Assembly: GCF_000219625.1 (NCBI RefSeq)
Contig: NC_018207.1
Coordinates: forward strand, 744,001-808,000
Direction of reading: 5' to 3'
From: Zymoseptoria tritici IPO323
Lineage: Eukaryota; Ascomycota; Dothideomycetes; Mycosphaerellales; Mycosphaerellaceae
DNA length: 64,000 nucleotides
Shown: positions 42,431-53,962 of the stretch, piece after piece
How positions within the stretch are numbered: the first letter of the stretch is position 1
Layout of the letters: each line of letters opens with the position of its first letter
Translations under genes and position numbers: made by a program
The notes under the pieces: generated by a model
What the model was told of the DNA's origin: nothing
The model's input: the letters and a program-made list of their open reading frames with translations, nothing else
The model's database searches: none

Positions 42431-43327
42431 ATGGGTATTATCAAGGCATTGTCACGAAAATTGAGCGGCACTCGCGCCGACAGTGGTGTGCGGAGTAGCG
42501 AGAGGCCGTCGTTGCCGGGAGATCGCAATGGCCTGCAGGGGATGAACAGTCGGGGTCAGATGCAAAACGGTCAGATGCAAAATGGTCAGATGCAAAACAG
42601 CCAGATGCAAACCGGCATGTCGAATGGACACCTTGCAGTCCAAAATGGAGCAAATCAGTCGACCACCACAGAGCTCGTACGTCCGCAGTACTCGACACAA
42701 CCAAGCACGGCCAGCTCCAACCAAGACTACGCGAATCTCCCTTCGCAGCTATGCGACGTCGTCATCCACTGCGCAACGGTTCTGCCTCGAACCAACTCCA
42801 ACACATCTTCCGTACAATCGAGCGGCATCCCGCCGGGTGGACAACACATCGACTTCAGGAATGGTGGGAATCAGAACGGCTCGTTTCAAGGGAACAACCA
42901 GCGAGATACCATCATGCCGTTACACAGCGAACAGAACGGATACCAAGCAGGAAGACTATACAAGCAGCCCAGCGTTGAAAGTTCCCTGCACAGTTCCCGT
43001 CCCAACACCGGCAACGGCCATCCAGATGTGTACCGCGGCCCCTGTTCTTGCGGAGGTACTCCCCTGGGTCAAGACTCACGATGGGACTCATCGCAAGACA
43101 GCTACAACAACGGCAACAATAACCGTCACACCATGAACGTCGGTCAAAGTCACGCCGGTGCGTTCAACAACAACAACAACAACAACCAACAGAACGGCTG
43201 GAATCAGAGTGGACCACCGACAGACTCAAGTCAGAGCAAGCAACGGAATACTTACGGCATGGAGCGCGGTGCATACGACGAGGGCTATCGCGATGCCATG
43301 AAATCACTGCAGGAACGACTACAATGA
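42431..43327 (+). CDS. Asn/Gln/Ser-rich protein with MGII N-terminus and GYxDAM C-terminus, 298 aa
   Basis: Single frame from the ATG at 42431. The N-terminus MGIIKALSRKLSG is a likely amphipathic helix, with Gly2 as a possible lipidation site. A Gln/Met/Asn repeat (GQMQNGQMQNGQMQNSQMQT, 15-bp units near 42555-42615) follows, then a disordered Ser/Asn-rich middle with a few Cys (PSQLCDVVIHC, GPCSCGGTP), a seven-Asn run, and the C-terminus MERGAYDEGYRDAMKSLQER. The ends match the 35745 gene in style and order. No enzyme domain is visible. An intron in the middle cannot be excluded. Confidence 0.75.
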   Translation: MGIIKALSRKLSGTRADSGVRSSERPSLPGDRNGLQGMNSRGQMQNGQMQNGQMQNSQMQTGMSNGHLAVQNGANQSTTTELVRPQYSTQPSTASSNQDYANLPSQLCDVVIHCATVLPRTNSNTSSVQSSGIPPGGQHIDFRNGGNQNGSFQGNNQRDTIMPLHSEQNGYQAGRLYKQPSVESSLHSSRPNTGNGHPDVYRGPCSCGGTPLGQDSRWDSSQDSYNNGNNNRHTMNVGQSHAGAFNNNNNNNQQNGWNQSGPPTDSSQSKQRNTYGMERGAYDEGYRDAMKSLQERLQ

Positions 43328-43941
43328 GGAAACATCGCAAGCCGGCTGGACCGCCTGCGATGTCTGGGATGCTGGCCATCTCGGACCTCACTCAATGCCT
43401 TATACACTAATTGGAGAAAGTTTCTTTTTGGTTTTGTTTCGCGGTATCGGCGCTCTTTGCAAACTACAGCGGGTCAAGATCACAGCGTGTATACTAGGAA
43501 AAAAGAATTATGACAGCCACTCTTTAATAGTGCCATTCGTTGACAATAACATCAGGCTCATCGACTCCATCGTTTGGGATTCTGCTCTCTCCCCGTTCAT
43601 TCCCGCTACAATGTAATGGTTTCCAGACTATCGTCTGTCCAGACCGACGATGAAGGCTGTCAATAGGCTCTGATCTGTTGCATGTATCAATATCCGTAAG
43701 AGTCTGCCTAGGAGGTCTACTTATGCCGAGCACGGGGCCAATCTAGCCGCTTCTAGCTCAACACTGTACTAGACACAGGCTAGCGCGTTGAGACGTACAC
43801 AGGTGGTATACCCCCCACTTCCACCTCCATCAGCCTTACTTTGACCTGCTCACAGTTTCATCATGCTTGTTGCAGCAACGACATCAGCACGCGCAATGAT
43901 GCATTAGTAATCCACAACTTTTGTGGACCACTTTGTGGCAG
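43328..43941. other. intergenic, no gene seen
   Basis: Contains the 3' end of the MGII-type gene and the upstream region of the kinase. Nothing else is supported. Confidence 0.5.
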
Positions 43942-45507
43942 ATGTTGCGCTTCTTCAAGACCTCATTTCCGCCCCTTTCAAAACGAGTCAGACTCGACTC
44001 TCGGCCGGTACGAACTGCGACTACTTACGCGACCGCAAAGCTCGAAAACTCGAAGGACAGACACTACTCCGTGCGAAATCAGGAAAGATTTCATGACGGG
44101 CGCTACGAGGCTATCAAGCAGCTAGGTCAAGGCACATATTCACGAGTCTGGTTGGCAAGGGACTTGCAGTACGCATCTAAACGCTGATCTAGAGGCCTTG
44201 CCAACGCTCGATCCTGATCATCCTAGCAGACAGAATGGATATGTCGCAATTAAAATGCTGACCAACGATTGCTATGGTACCGAGCACGACATCTTTGAAA
44301 TCGAGATACTCGAAACGATCACTCGCGAGCAGAATCGGCAGGACCAGCCCAATGGCGCTCACGTCCTGGGGCTTTGGGACAGATTTCAGCTCACAGGCCC
44401 GAACGGGAGACATGAATGTCTAGTCTTGCCGGTCCTGGGAGGCACTCTTGGTGTCCAAGCGCGGCGCTTCACACAGCGGCGTATACCCTCGGGGATCATG
44501 AAGGGTATCTCACGGCAGCTGCTCATTGGTCTGACATTCTTACACGAGAGATGTAGAGTGGTGCATACAGGTGAGTAGCTATGTCCATACCAGAAAGCTC
44601 CCATGGCTGACTATCATGGAAACAGATCTGCAGCCGTCGAACATTTGCTTCGACCTGAACCAGCAGCAGATTGAAGGGAAGCGGTCATCTGCTGACGGAG
44701 TAGCTTGTACACTGACCAGCTGAAGCAGATGTGGCCATGGGACAGAGTCTTGAGCAAGTCACTCCCAAGAGCGAACCGGGTGCACCAGGAACTGTTCGAA
44801 TCATTGACTTTGGCGTCGGTAAGACGGAATCAACCACGAGCATGTTTTCCATATCTGGATGCTAACTTTTCAGCATCCTGGATCGACAGACATCTGAGCG
44901 ACAACGTTCAGCCAGAACACCTCAGAGCTCCTGAGGTCATACTGGGGGCTCCATGGGGCTCCTATAGATATCTGGAGTCTTGGGTGTCTGGTCAGTCAAG
45001 CCGCACTTCGCTAGACAGCGCGACATGAACAAATGAACGTCGAAAAGAAGCCACTAACTTTGCGAGACAGATCATCGAATTTGTCAAAGGCCACATCGCA
45101 TTCCCGGGACAAGCCAAGGAAGGATCGTGGACCTCCAGCGATGACCATCTGGCGCAGTACATGGAAGTCCTCGGACCTATGCCTCGCGAGCTACTCGAAC
45201 GAGGCACCAAAGCACACGAGTACTTCAACGAACAAGGTTCGTACTGGCCGTGTACCCTCGATCACGACTGACCAGGCAATGCGCTCCTCGATCAGGCGTC
45301 CTTCACAGAATTCCCACCTTGAAGCAGACGAGTCTCCAGGACTACGTAGTTGCTGAACAGGGTCCGTTCCAGCGGCCTTCAGATATGTCTGCAGAGGAAG
45401 CGCTGGTCTTCGCGGATTTCTTACAGGGAGCGCTAGCACTCGACCCTGACCATCGAAAGACGGCGAGTGAGTTGTTGGAGCACGACTGGCTCAAGGATAT
45501 AGCCTGA
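43942..45507 (+). pseudogene. SRPK-like protein kinase, apparently frameshifted
   Basis: Exon-like blocks: 43942-44168, 44230-44570, 44626 to about 44820, about 44874 to 44994, about 45071-45236 and 45296-45507, with good GT..AG introns. Motifs: glycine loop LGQGTYSRVWLARDL, VAIK lysine, catalytic loop VVHTDLQPSNICF, IIDFGVASW, LRAPEVILGAPW, DIWSLGCL-IIEFVKGHIAFPG, and KTASELLEHDWL at the end. This is the SR-protein-kinase-like pattern of fungi. Two breaks are not explained by introns: a +1-type shift near 44720 (after KRSSADG) and one in the G-run near 44955 (APWG to APIDIW). So the gene is either a young pseudogene or carries sequence errors. HTDLQPSN instead of the usual HRDxKxxN is typical of this subfamily. 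Confidence 0.75.
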
Positions 45508-45738
45508 GCACTTCTGATATCGCCTTACGACCAAGTCGTTTCCGTAATGTATATCGCAGGGCGAACGATACTGACCGCGTTGGACTGTGAGTCTTGAAGA
45601 CAGCAACCCGCATAGACATGCAGTAACGCACCACGTGTCTACGCAGAGGCGACGACATCTTTGTCACATGTGATGCTCAAAGGCCAAAGCACATACTGAG
45701 ACAACCGCTTAAAGTCGATTCCAGTCGACAGAAGGCAT

Positions 45739-47591
45739 CTACAACTTCGAAGCCCTCATAATGCCTACCCCAGCAACCGCCTCCTTCGCGGCCTCATCCC
45801 TGAGGACCCGCTTCAAAATCTTCCCACTCGCACTCTTCGGGATCTCATCCACGAACAGCACGCCTCCCGTCAATTTCTTGTACGACGCAAGCTTATCGGT
45901 GATGAGAGCTTTCACTTGGTCCTCTGAGATGCTTGACCCGGGTCGCCGAACGACGTACGCTCTTGGTCGCTCGGCATCGGAGTTGGGAGGCGCGGGAAGA
46001 CCGATGACTGCGACGTCGACTATGTCGGGGTGATAGAGTAGCACGCCTTCGAGCTCAGGAGGTGCTACTTGGAAGCCGCGAACTTTGATGAGTTCCTGCA
46101 AGTGAAGCAATGTCAGCGAGAAGCCAGTTCGCAGAATCTTCGGATCGGTCTATCTACCTTTTTGCGATCTGTGATGTACCACTTTTTGGTCTCCCGATCG
46201 CAGTACACGACATCGCCGGTTTTGAAGTAGCCCTCTGCATCCCAGGATTCGGCGTTGGCTTTCGGATTCTCGAAGTACTCTGGTACGATCGTAGGGCCGC
46301 GGACACACATCTCTCCTTCGACGTTGAACTCGGTGATGTCGTTGCCGTCATCGTCGATCAACCTATACCCATAGTAAGAATCTCCTGATCCAAAAAGCAA
46401 AAGGCGACTTACTTGACATCCGAATTCGGCAGGATCGTATTACCAACGCTCCCGGTGTCGTCCTCGTCCGGATAGTAGAAGCAAGTAAACACTCCCGTCG
46501 TCTCTGTCGACCCCAGCACTTGCGTAAAAGTGCAGTCATCCGCACACAACGCTTTCAACCTCTCTCCGGATTCCCGATCCAACGGCGCCGCACCACATCC
46601 TGCTCGTCGCACCGATTTGAGCGAGTACTTATGTCGCAGCGGCGAGTTGATGATCGCGATGACCAGCGGTGGCACGAAACCCAGCACCGTAATACGGTAC
46701 TTTTCCGCCGCGGCCAGGAACGGCTCCAGTTCGAATCTCCGCATGATATACGCTACATGTCCTCTCCTCAGCGGACCGCAGTGTACCGCTGGCACAGTCG
46801 CGACGTGAAAGAGTGGCAACGGGAATAGGTTCCGAATCTCCCATTCTGGCACGCTGATTTCGGAAGTCATGGTGTACCAACTCGTGGCGTTGTAGTGGCT
46901 CTGCACCGCCATCTTCGGCGGACCGGTGGTGCCGCTGGTCGTCAGCCTGGCGACTGCTGTGCTACGACACTTCTCCTCGCCAGTGAAGCGCACCCAGTCG
47001 GACTCGCCTTGCTGCAGCAACCACTCCCACGACCTAAAACCTTCCGGGCAAGGCTGGCCGCGGACGTTGAAGATGAAGATATTCTTCCGGTCCACGACGC
47101 CTTTGGTGCCTTCTAGCACGGTCTCCAAGAGCTCGGGTTCGACGAGCACGAATTTGACCTTGGCCGTCTTGACGTGATGAGCAATCTCGTATGGAGTGTA
47201 CGCCGGGTTACTTCCTGAGAAGACGCCTCCTGAGCCGACGATACCGAGGAAGGCGATGCAGTACATGATGTCGTTGAAGGAGGCGATGCTCACGCAATCT
47301 CCCTGGCGGAGACCGGCGGCATGGAAGCCTGCGCATAGTTTGCGAACAAGTTGGCGGGATTGCGTCCAGGAAAGGGTGCGTGTAGGAGTGTCGAGGTCGA
47401 TGTATATCTGCGAACTTGTTAGAAGGTGATTGAAAGATATCTTTGCTATATTTCGAAGGCTTGAATTTCCTGTTGGTTCATTCCGGGAACTCACTCACAG
47501 GCTTGTCGCGATCATAGTCGCAATGGTCGAACGTCCACGATATAAGGTCCTCCTCTGGTAGAGGATACTTCCAATTGCTTAACCACGGCAT
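45739..47591 (-). CDS. peroxisomal acyl-CoA synthetase / 4-coumarate-CoA ligase-like enzyme (4 exons, 549 aa)
   Basis: Activates a carboxylic acid via acyl-AMP to a CoA thioester. Exons are 47591-47499, 47407-46413, 46362-46158 and 46095-45739. All three introns (91, 50 and 62 nt) rejoin frame. Motifs: the P-loop-like LTTSGTTGPPKMAVQSHYN, FPLPLFHVATVPA, QVLGSTETTGVF, EGEMCVRGP, GYFKTGDVVY, DRKKELIKVRGFQVAPPELE and PKSASGKILKRVLRDEA, which includes the catalytic Lys. The C-terminus ASKL is a PTS1 peroxisomal signal. The start MPWLSNWKYPLPEEDL is the usual N-terminus in fungal 4CL-like ligases. Substrate unknown. It is divergent from the SDR gene, which suggests co-regulation, perhaps in peroxisomal side-chain or secondary metabolism. 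Confidence 0.93.
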
Positions 47592-48248
47592 TGTGTTCGT
47601 AGTCCTCTATCAAACTCAGCAATGAAGGATAGAAGCAGACGAGGTCCTAGAACTGTCGAGTCAATCATGTGTAAAGAAGCCTGGGAACAGCTGCAATACG
47701 CATTGTAATACAATGCAGTACAATTTAGTCCGTTCGTTGTCGAGATTAAAGCACAATGCGGGGCGATGCTGTCAAAGCTGTAGAGGTACTGCAATTGTGC
47801 AGCTTGACACCGAGTTGGCGACTCGGCGAGTCGCAGCCGAGGAGCACTGCACCCCTCGCGATACTTGTGCTCCATAAATGACCAGATTTAGTCTTGAACA
47901 AACGTTCAGTGCCGGGCTGATTTTGGTCGCTGGGCAGCCAAATGATGCTGTTTTACAACTCCCGAGTTGAGGAAGAGAGGATGATGCTGTCGAGCTAGCG
48001 GAACGCCAGTGCTATTGCGCACAAGTCGTGGCATGCTGCCATGCTCTGACAAGAATCGTATTCGCCGCCCTACTTTCCACTCGATCGTGTCGACTTCGGA
48101 ACCACGACGGCTCATCCCAGTTCGCACCGCGGATCAGCCATGGACCGGGGCAGGACAGTGGTCAACGGGGTCCAACCAGGAATGAAGAGGTCTGAGTCCA
48201 GCTTCGTGGCAACTTCTTTGCTCCCCGGCCCAAGACAGCCTCCTCACA
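47592..48248. promoter_or_regulatory. divergent intergenic region (acyl-CoA ligase / SDR)
   Basis: 657 bases between two divergent ATGs, probably carrying both promoters. A GAGTTGGCGACTCGGCGAGTC segment near 47812 has overlapping short inverted words. No gene seen. Confidence 0.5.
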
Positions 48249-49122
48249 ATGTCCAGCTTCGAAGGGAAAGTGATTGCCATCACAGGCGGTGCATCTGGGA
48301 TCGGTCTCGCGATAGCCAAAACACTCCACCAGCGTGGTGCAAAAGTCAGCATTGCGGACGCAAATTCAGCGGCCCTCGAAAATGTTGCTCAGGCCATCGG
48401 GACCGACGACATCGTTGCGGTTCAATGCGATGTGCGCCAGATGAAGGAGGTCGAAGCCTGGCTGCAGCGCACCGTGGACGGCTGGGGCAAGCTGGACGGC
48501 GCCGCCAACATGGCGGGCATATCCAGTCCAATGCCGGGCAAGGGATCTATGGAAGAGGCAACAGAGGAGGAATGGGGCATGACGATCGCGGTGAATTTGA
48601 CGGTATGAAGATGTGGCTTGAATTCGGCTGGCGTTCGACTGACTTACTGATCGGTAGGGCGTCATGCACTGGGCTGTATGAAAGCTGAGCTGAAGTGGCT
48701 CAAATCTGGCTCGGCGATTGTGAACGCAGCATCAGTCGGTGGGACCAGAGGCTTCGTGGGCTCGGCAGCATACTGTGCTTCGAAGCATGCCGTTATAGGG
48801 CTCATTCGTGCTCCTGCGAAGGACTTCGGCCCGCGTGGCATACGTGAGTAGATCGACGAATCGACTGGAAGCACTCGGCTGACCATGCGCTCCCCATCGA
48901 AAAGGCATCAACTGTATTGCACCAGGATACATCGATACCCCAATGCAGCGCGCGGCTGTGGCAGGAAAGGAGGATCGCATCGGTACCTTCATCGCTAGTC
49001 TTCCGATTGGGAGGGTGGCGGACGCAGAAGAAGCCGCCAAAGTGGTCTGCTTCCTCTTGAGCGACGAGAGCAGCTACGTTACCGGAAGCGTGTACGACGT
49101 CGACGGAGGGTACCAGTTGTAG
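48249..49122 (+). CDS. short-chain dehydrogenase/reductase, with an apparent frameshift in exon 2
   Basis: Exons are 48249-48602, 48658-48843 and 48905-49122. Motifs: Rossmann GGASGIGLAIAK, CDVRQMKEVEAW, the NMAG variant of NNAG (AANMAGIS), INGA-type SAIVNAASVGG, the active-site YCASKHAV and C-terminal APGYIDTPM..DVDGGYQL. Introns 48603-48657 and 48844-48904 have GTATGA..TAG and GTGAGT..AAG ends. After intron 1 the frame reads GVMHWAV-stop, while the downstream frame (CMKAELKWLK) differs by two bases, as if 2 or 5 bases had been inserted near 48671. It is therefore either a recent pseudogene or a sequence error. It would use NAD(P)H; substrate unknown. Confidence 0.8.
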
Positions 49123-49842
49123 GGTGCGGTCTGCGCTGGATGGACTGGGCGGTGTGGCCGTAGCTCCGTGCCGCCGCTTAGTTACCCAGTCCAAGCCACC
49201 CGGGCGCAACTTGTGAGGTCAAGTTGGCAGCGATCATGCGAGATATACCATCGATAGATCCTTCAGACCGTCGAAGCACTTCGAAAATCTCGATTCCCTC
49301 CTTCCCATCTCTCCGTGCAAGCTTCGTAGCACAAGCCTCGCTGGAATGCTTTGGGCCGTGCAGCACGCGCAGGAGAAGGGAGGCATTCCTGATTATATCG
49401 TAGCCGACAGAGATGATTTTCCAGGATGATCCAGACAGCTGTAAGATATATGCGTGACGTCTTGGTCGACCGTGACGCATGCCATTGTTTCACATTCTTC
49501 TGCTCTTGCATCTGCTCCATGCTCTCTGCAAGTCATCACATCACCCGAAACACGACAAGATGGCCATGACTACGATGCTGTATCGTGAGGAGTTTCCTCC
49601 GGCGACGTCGGAAAAAGGCGGAACTCTACCGGACCAACAAAGCATAGAACTACACGTGAGCCGCGACGCCATCGGCAAAACCGCGGGCCATTTTGGAACT
49701 GACAGCTCCCTTCAAACAGAAACATTCGTCCTCCTCCGCCAACACTCGCACCAACGCCAGATCTTCCTCCTTCAACGACCTACATACCACATCCCAAGGG
49801 ACCGATCGCATTTCTCAATCGCACTCCCAAACCTCCAATAAC
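49123..49842. other. intergenic region upstream of porin
   Basis: An open frame with ATG at 49561 (MAMTTMLYREE..) has no recognisable features and ends inside the porin leader. I do not call it a gene. Confidence 0.45.
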
Positions 49843-51233
49843 ATGAGCAGCATCACTCCCGATAGGGTCGAGAAGGGCCTTGCGCCTTTGCTCCCAATCC
49901 CGGCTTTCGGTGATCTCGGCAAGGCCGCCAACGACGTACGCGATCAATCGATTTCGGAGGATTAACGTGGAGGTCTTCATGATGGACACGCACTGACAGT
50001 TCCGGACAGCTCATCAACAAGGACTTCTACCACGCCGCTCAGGGTTCGTGAAGAGCTTGAAGCTACTCCTAGCATTGCACAGGACTGAACTACGATACAG
50101 GCACTCTCGATGTGAAGCTCAACGCTCCCAATGGCACCAAGCTCAATGTCAAGGGCAAGCAGGGTTTCGACGGCGTGACCAGCGGTTCCGTAAGTCGTCC
50201 TCCCGACAGCTAATCATTCAAGGCGCATAGGCTGACACCCACGACAGGTCGAGGGAAAGCACGTTCTCAAGCCTCAAGGTACGCAATACTGATGTTTCAT
50301 AGCCTTCAAGCTCAATACCGTCCGACGATCGGAAAGTGAAGAAGAGAAAGAAGAAGGAGAAGGAGGCGGAACAACCACAACATTTCTTGAGACTCTTCGG
50401 AATGGTCGCAAGACTACCTTCACCATTGCGAACAAGTCTCTTTTTTGTGGCGCGCGGCATGCCGGACGGCGAGAGCACAAGAGCAATCTATGCGCTGACA
50501 CTTCGGCACAATGAAGGTATCACGATCACCCAGGCATGGTCCACCGCATCCCTGCTTGACAGCAAGGTCGAGCTCAACGATGTTGTGGCCGATGGCGTCA
50601 AGGTCGACCTTCAGAACCTCTGGAACCCATCCAAGGCCGGTTCTGCCGCTCAGAAGCTCAACTTGGCCTTCAAGAACCCAAACGTCCACAGCCGCGCCTT
50701 CCTCAACTACGGAACTGCTAAGGGCAATATCGACGCCGTTGTGGATGTGACCGCTGGCTCTGATGGCTTCCTTGTTGGTGGTGAGGCTGGTTACGATGTC
50801 CAGAAGGCCGCTATCACCAGGTACAGCCTCGGTCTCGGCTACCAGACTCCAAACTACACTGCCAGCATCGTTGGCACCCAAAACCTGAGCATCATCGCCG
50901 CCAGCTACTACCAGCGCGTCAACACCTCTGTCGAGTTCGGAGCCAAGGCCGGCTACGACGTCAACGCCCAGAAGGCCAGCGGCCTCGAGATTGCGTCCAA
51001 GTACAAGCTCGACCCACTGTCTTTCGCCAAGGTACGGAATCGATTGTTGCATTGTTCTTGCCTTAGACTGACCATTCTCTCAGGCCAAGATCAACGACCG
51101 CGGTATCGCTGCTCTTGCGTACAGCACCAAGCTCAACGCTGGCACCACCCTCGGCCTCGGCCTCTCTCTCGACACCAACAAGCTCAACGAGGCCGGCCAC
51201 AAGATCGGTACTTCGCTCACCTTTGAGGGTTAG
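49843..51233 (+). CDS. por1: mitochondrial outer-membrane porin (VDAC), 6 exons, 309 aa
   Basis: Forms the beta-barrel channel for metabolites in the mitochondrial outer membrane. Exons are 49843-49935, 50010-50043, 50083-50189, 50248-50278, 50517-51031 and 51084-51233. Every join keeps frame: AAND-LINKDFYHAAQG-LNYDTGTLDVKLNAPNG, GSVEGKHVLKPQG-ITITQAWST, LSFAK-AKINDRGIAALAYS. Diagnostic segments are GFLVGGEAGYDVQKAAITRY, SASYYQRV-type IIAASYYQRVNTSVEFGAKAG, the eukaryotic porin signature around GLEIASKYKLDP, and the C-terminal beta strand HKIGTSLTFEG. The N-terminus MSSITPDRVEKGLAPLLPIP adds about 18 residues before the usual IPAFGDLGKAAND start. Intron 2 is only 39 nt, unusually short, while intron 4 is 238 nt. 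Confidence 0.95.
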
Positions 51234-52043
51234 AGACCGCATCGCGAAAATGTATCGATAGTCGAGTCGCAAGAGTGGCATAGCATGGAGACGAGGATAA
51301 ACACATTGTGCTTGGAGCTCGAAATGCAGCAATGCATGATCGCGGCATTGTACGCAAGCCGATCCGAACCTGTACCAATTCAGCGAAGATTCACCCAACT
51401 CCACATTCCAGAGAACGTCAAAGTCGTGTTATCTGTCGTACCTTAACCGTGCGGCGTACGACGGCTTCTGCTCGGAGATCAGAAGGCGTCCGAGCAACGT
51501 CTAGATGCGCGAACCGAAATCAGTACACTATTAACCGCGCCGGTCGCTTAGCAGAGCCGTCACGAGGCACGTTTGCAGGGATTCACCACGCGATGGATCC
51601 ACTTGGGTTCTTCTCCTTCACCTTTCGCTTTCGCTTGACGACACCTCCAGTGGAGTGCATCGCGAGGCACCAACGACGGTCGACGCATTCAAGGTGACAA
51701 CCACAGCTCGGTTGACATTGTAAGCACAATGCACAATGCGGTGACCAGATGTCGGGTAAATGCTGCTAATACCAGACACTGCTAAGATGTGCACTTTCTG
51801 CAGGTACAGAGTTGCGCCTCTACTTTTCACGTCATCACTTTTGTTCTTCGCTTCCACGATCGGATCAAGGAGGGGTACGTCCGTCCCACCGCACCTCGTT
51901 TGCCCTAGCGGGACCGAGTGGCATACTACGGTAGCAGCAGGATGCCATTACCGATTGTATTCTGCCGCGAGCCCGCGTGAGTACAAGTAAGTACAATGCC
52001 TTTCTTTGCCCTCTTTCCTGGTGTGGAGCACTTCTCGGCCAAA
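51234..52043. other. intergenic, no gene seen
   Basis: Porin 3' UTR and esterase promoter. Open frames here lack features. Confidence 0.5.
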
Positions 52044-53748
52044 ATGAAGCTCTCCCAACTGCTGGCGATTGCAGCCATATTGACAGGCGCTCAAGCTGTT
52101 GCACCTCTTGTCCATCTAGGCTATTCATCCTACCAAGGAAGAAGTCTCTCGAACGGCATCACACAATGGCTGGGTTTGAGATATGCTGCTCCGCCTGTTG
52201 GCGATTTGCGGTTTGCTGCTCCTCAAGACCCTTTGCCGGCAGAAGGAGTTCAGGATGCTAACGCGCATGGGAAACTGTGCCTGGCTACGGGTGCTTCTGG
52301 GCCGACGAACACAACAGATGAGGATTGTCTGTTTCTCGAAATCTTTGCTCCGAGCAATGCCACGAAAGACTCCAAGCTGCCCGTGTACTTCTTCATTCAG
52401 GTAGGACATCTAGATCCCAAAATTCAAGCATCGCTAATACCCAGCAGGGCGGAGGCTTCAATCAGTTGAGCAATGCGAATTACAATGGCTCGGGTCTGAT
52501 CAAAGCAGCCGACTACGATCTGATCACCGTCACATTGAACTACCGCGTCGGACCATACGGCTTCCTTGCTGGCTCGGAAGTCATCGAATCGGGAGGTGTC
52601 AATGCCGGACTCAAGGATCAACGAAAGGCCCTGGAGTGGGTGCAGAAGTACATCGAACATTTCGGCGGTGACCCATGCAGAGTAACCATCGGCGGCGCCA
52701 GTGCTGGCGCTCAAAGTGTCTGCATGCATGTCACGGCATATGGTGGTAGAGACGATGGCCTTTTCCACGCCACTTCGGCCGAGTCGCAGTCGTTCCCACC
52801 GTTGAGAACGGTCAATGAAAGCCAGTATGCGTACGACAATCTGGTGATCCGAGCTGGTTGTGCTTCCGAGGACGATACACTTGCTTGCCTACGAAACCGT
52901 ACTTCAGATGAGCTTCAAGCAGTCAACAACCAGACGGCATTCCCAGGAGGACAAGCAGCACCGCTGTATCAATGGGGACCCGTTCTTGACTTTGACTTCG
53001 TCAGCGACTATACTCTTCGAGCCTATGCTGAAGGGAAGTACGTCAAAGTACCCGCCATTTACGGCGATGCAACAAACGAGGGTACCAATTTCGTTCCGAA
53101 CGCCACAGCCACGATTGGTCAGAGCAACACATTTCTCAAGAACCAGTTCCCAGATCTTACGCTTCCGCAGCTGAAGAAGATCAACGAACTGTACCCAGTC
53201 GAGAATACTCCTTCCTTCAACAACTCAGGCAGATACTGGCGTCAAGCATCCGACGTCTACGGCGAGTTACGCTACAACTGCCCTGGAATTTTCATCAGCC
53301 GCAACTTAGCCAGCGACAATGTCTCGAACTGGAACTACCGCTGGGATGTCATCGATCCACCAGCCAACGCATCAGGTAGATCTCTTCTCCCAAGTCCACA
53401 AACCTCAACACTAACCGTCTCCCAGGCGTCGGCGTCGCCCACACCGTCGAAGTAAACGCCATCTTCGGTCCCGAGAACGTCAACGGCGGAGCTCCCACGT
53501 CCTACAAAGGGGGTGGCATCAACAATGCCATTGTGGATGTCGCTCAGGCTTACTGGACCAGCTTCATCCGCACGGGAAACCCAAATACGTTCCGCAAAGC
53601 TGGAACGCCGATGTGGGAACCATGGCCGAGCGATGAGGATAGGAGGTTGGATTTTCAGACGAATGCTACGCGGATGGAGACTGTGGATGAGGGACAAAGG
53701 GAGAGGTGTGAGTATTTGTTGTCGATTGGGTTGGATTTGAAGCAGTAG
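52044..53748 (+). CDS. secreted type-B carboxylesterase/lipase (3 exons, 535 aa)
   Basis: Hydrolyses carboxyl esters, exported. Exons are 52044-52400, 52448-53375 and 53426-53748. The introns are 47 and 50 nt. The ATG at 52044 starts a signal peptide (MKLSQLLAIAAILTGAQA); an in-frame ATG at 51996 would bury it, so it was not chosen. Motifs: GLRYAAPPVGDLRF, DEDCLFLEIFAP, YFFIQGGGFN oxyanion region, LNYRVGPYGFLAGSE, AGLKDQRKALEWVQKYIEHF, the GxSxG nucleophile elbow GGASAGAQSV, DATNEGTNF with the acidic triad residue, and GVGVAHTVEVNAIFG with the His. An alternative acceptor at 52444 would add one Gln. Several NxS/T sites suggest N-glycosylation. Confidence 0.94.
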
Positions 53749-53962
53749 GATATTGGACCGATTTGGATATGTGAGTGAGGAAGACACAGCTCGCAATATT
53801 CTCCATGCTCGACTGACTTTCAGTAAGCAGGTAACAATGATCTATCTGACAATCGGTGTCCTCCTCTCTGACCTAGCTTACGCTCTTGACTGATGAACCT
53901 GACCGACTTCACCTAGAGTCGTTCTCCATTCTTCCAGGCTGACTTGTTGCCAGGTTCTGCCG

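Noticed and set aside
49561..49841. 93-codon frame upstream of porin
   Set aside because: Ends in the porin leader, no domain, composition not coding-like.
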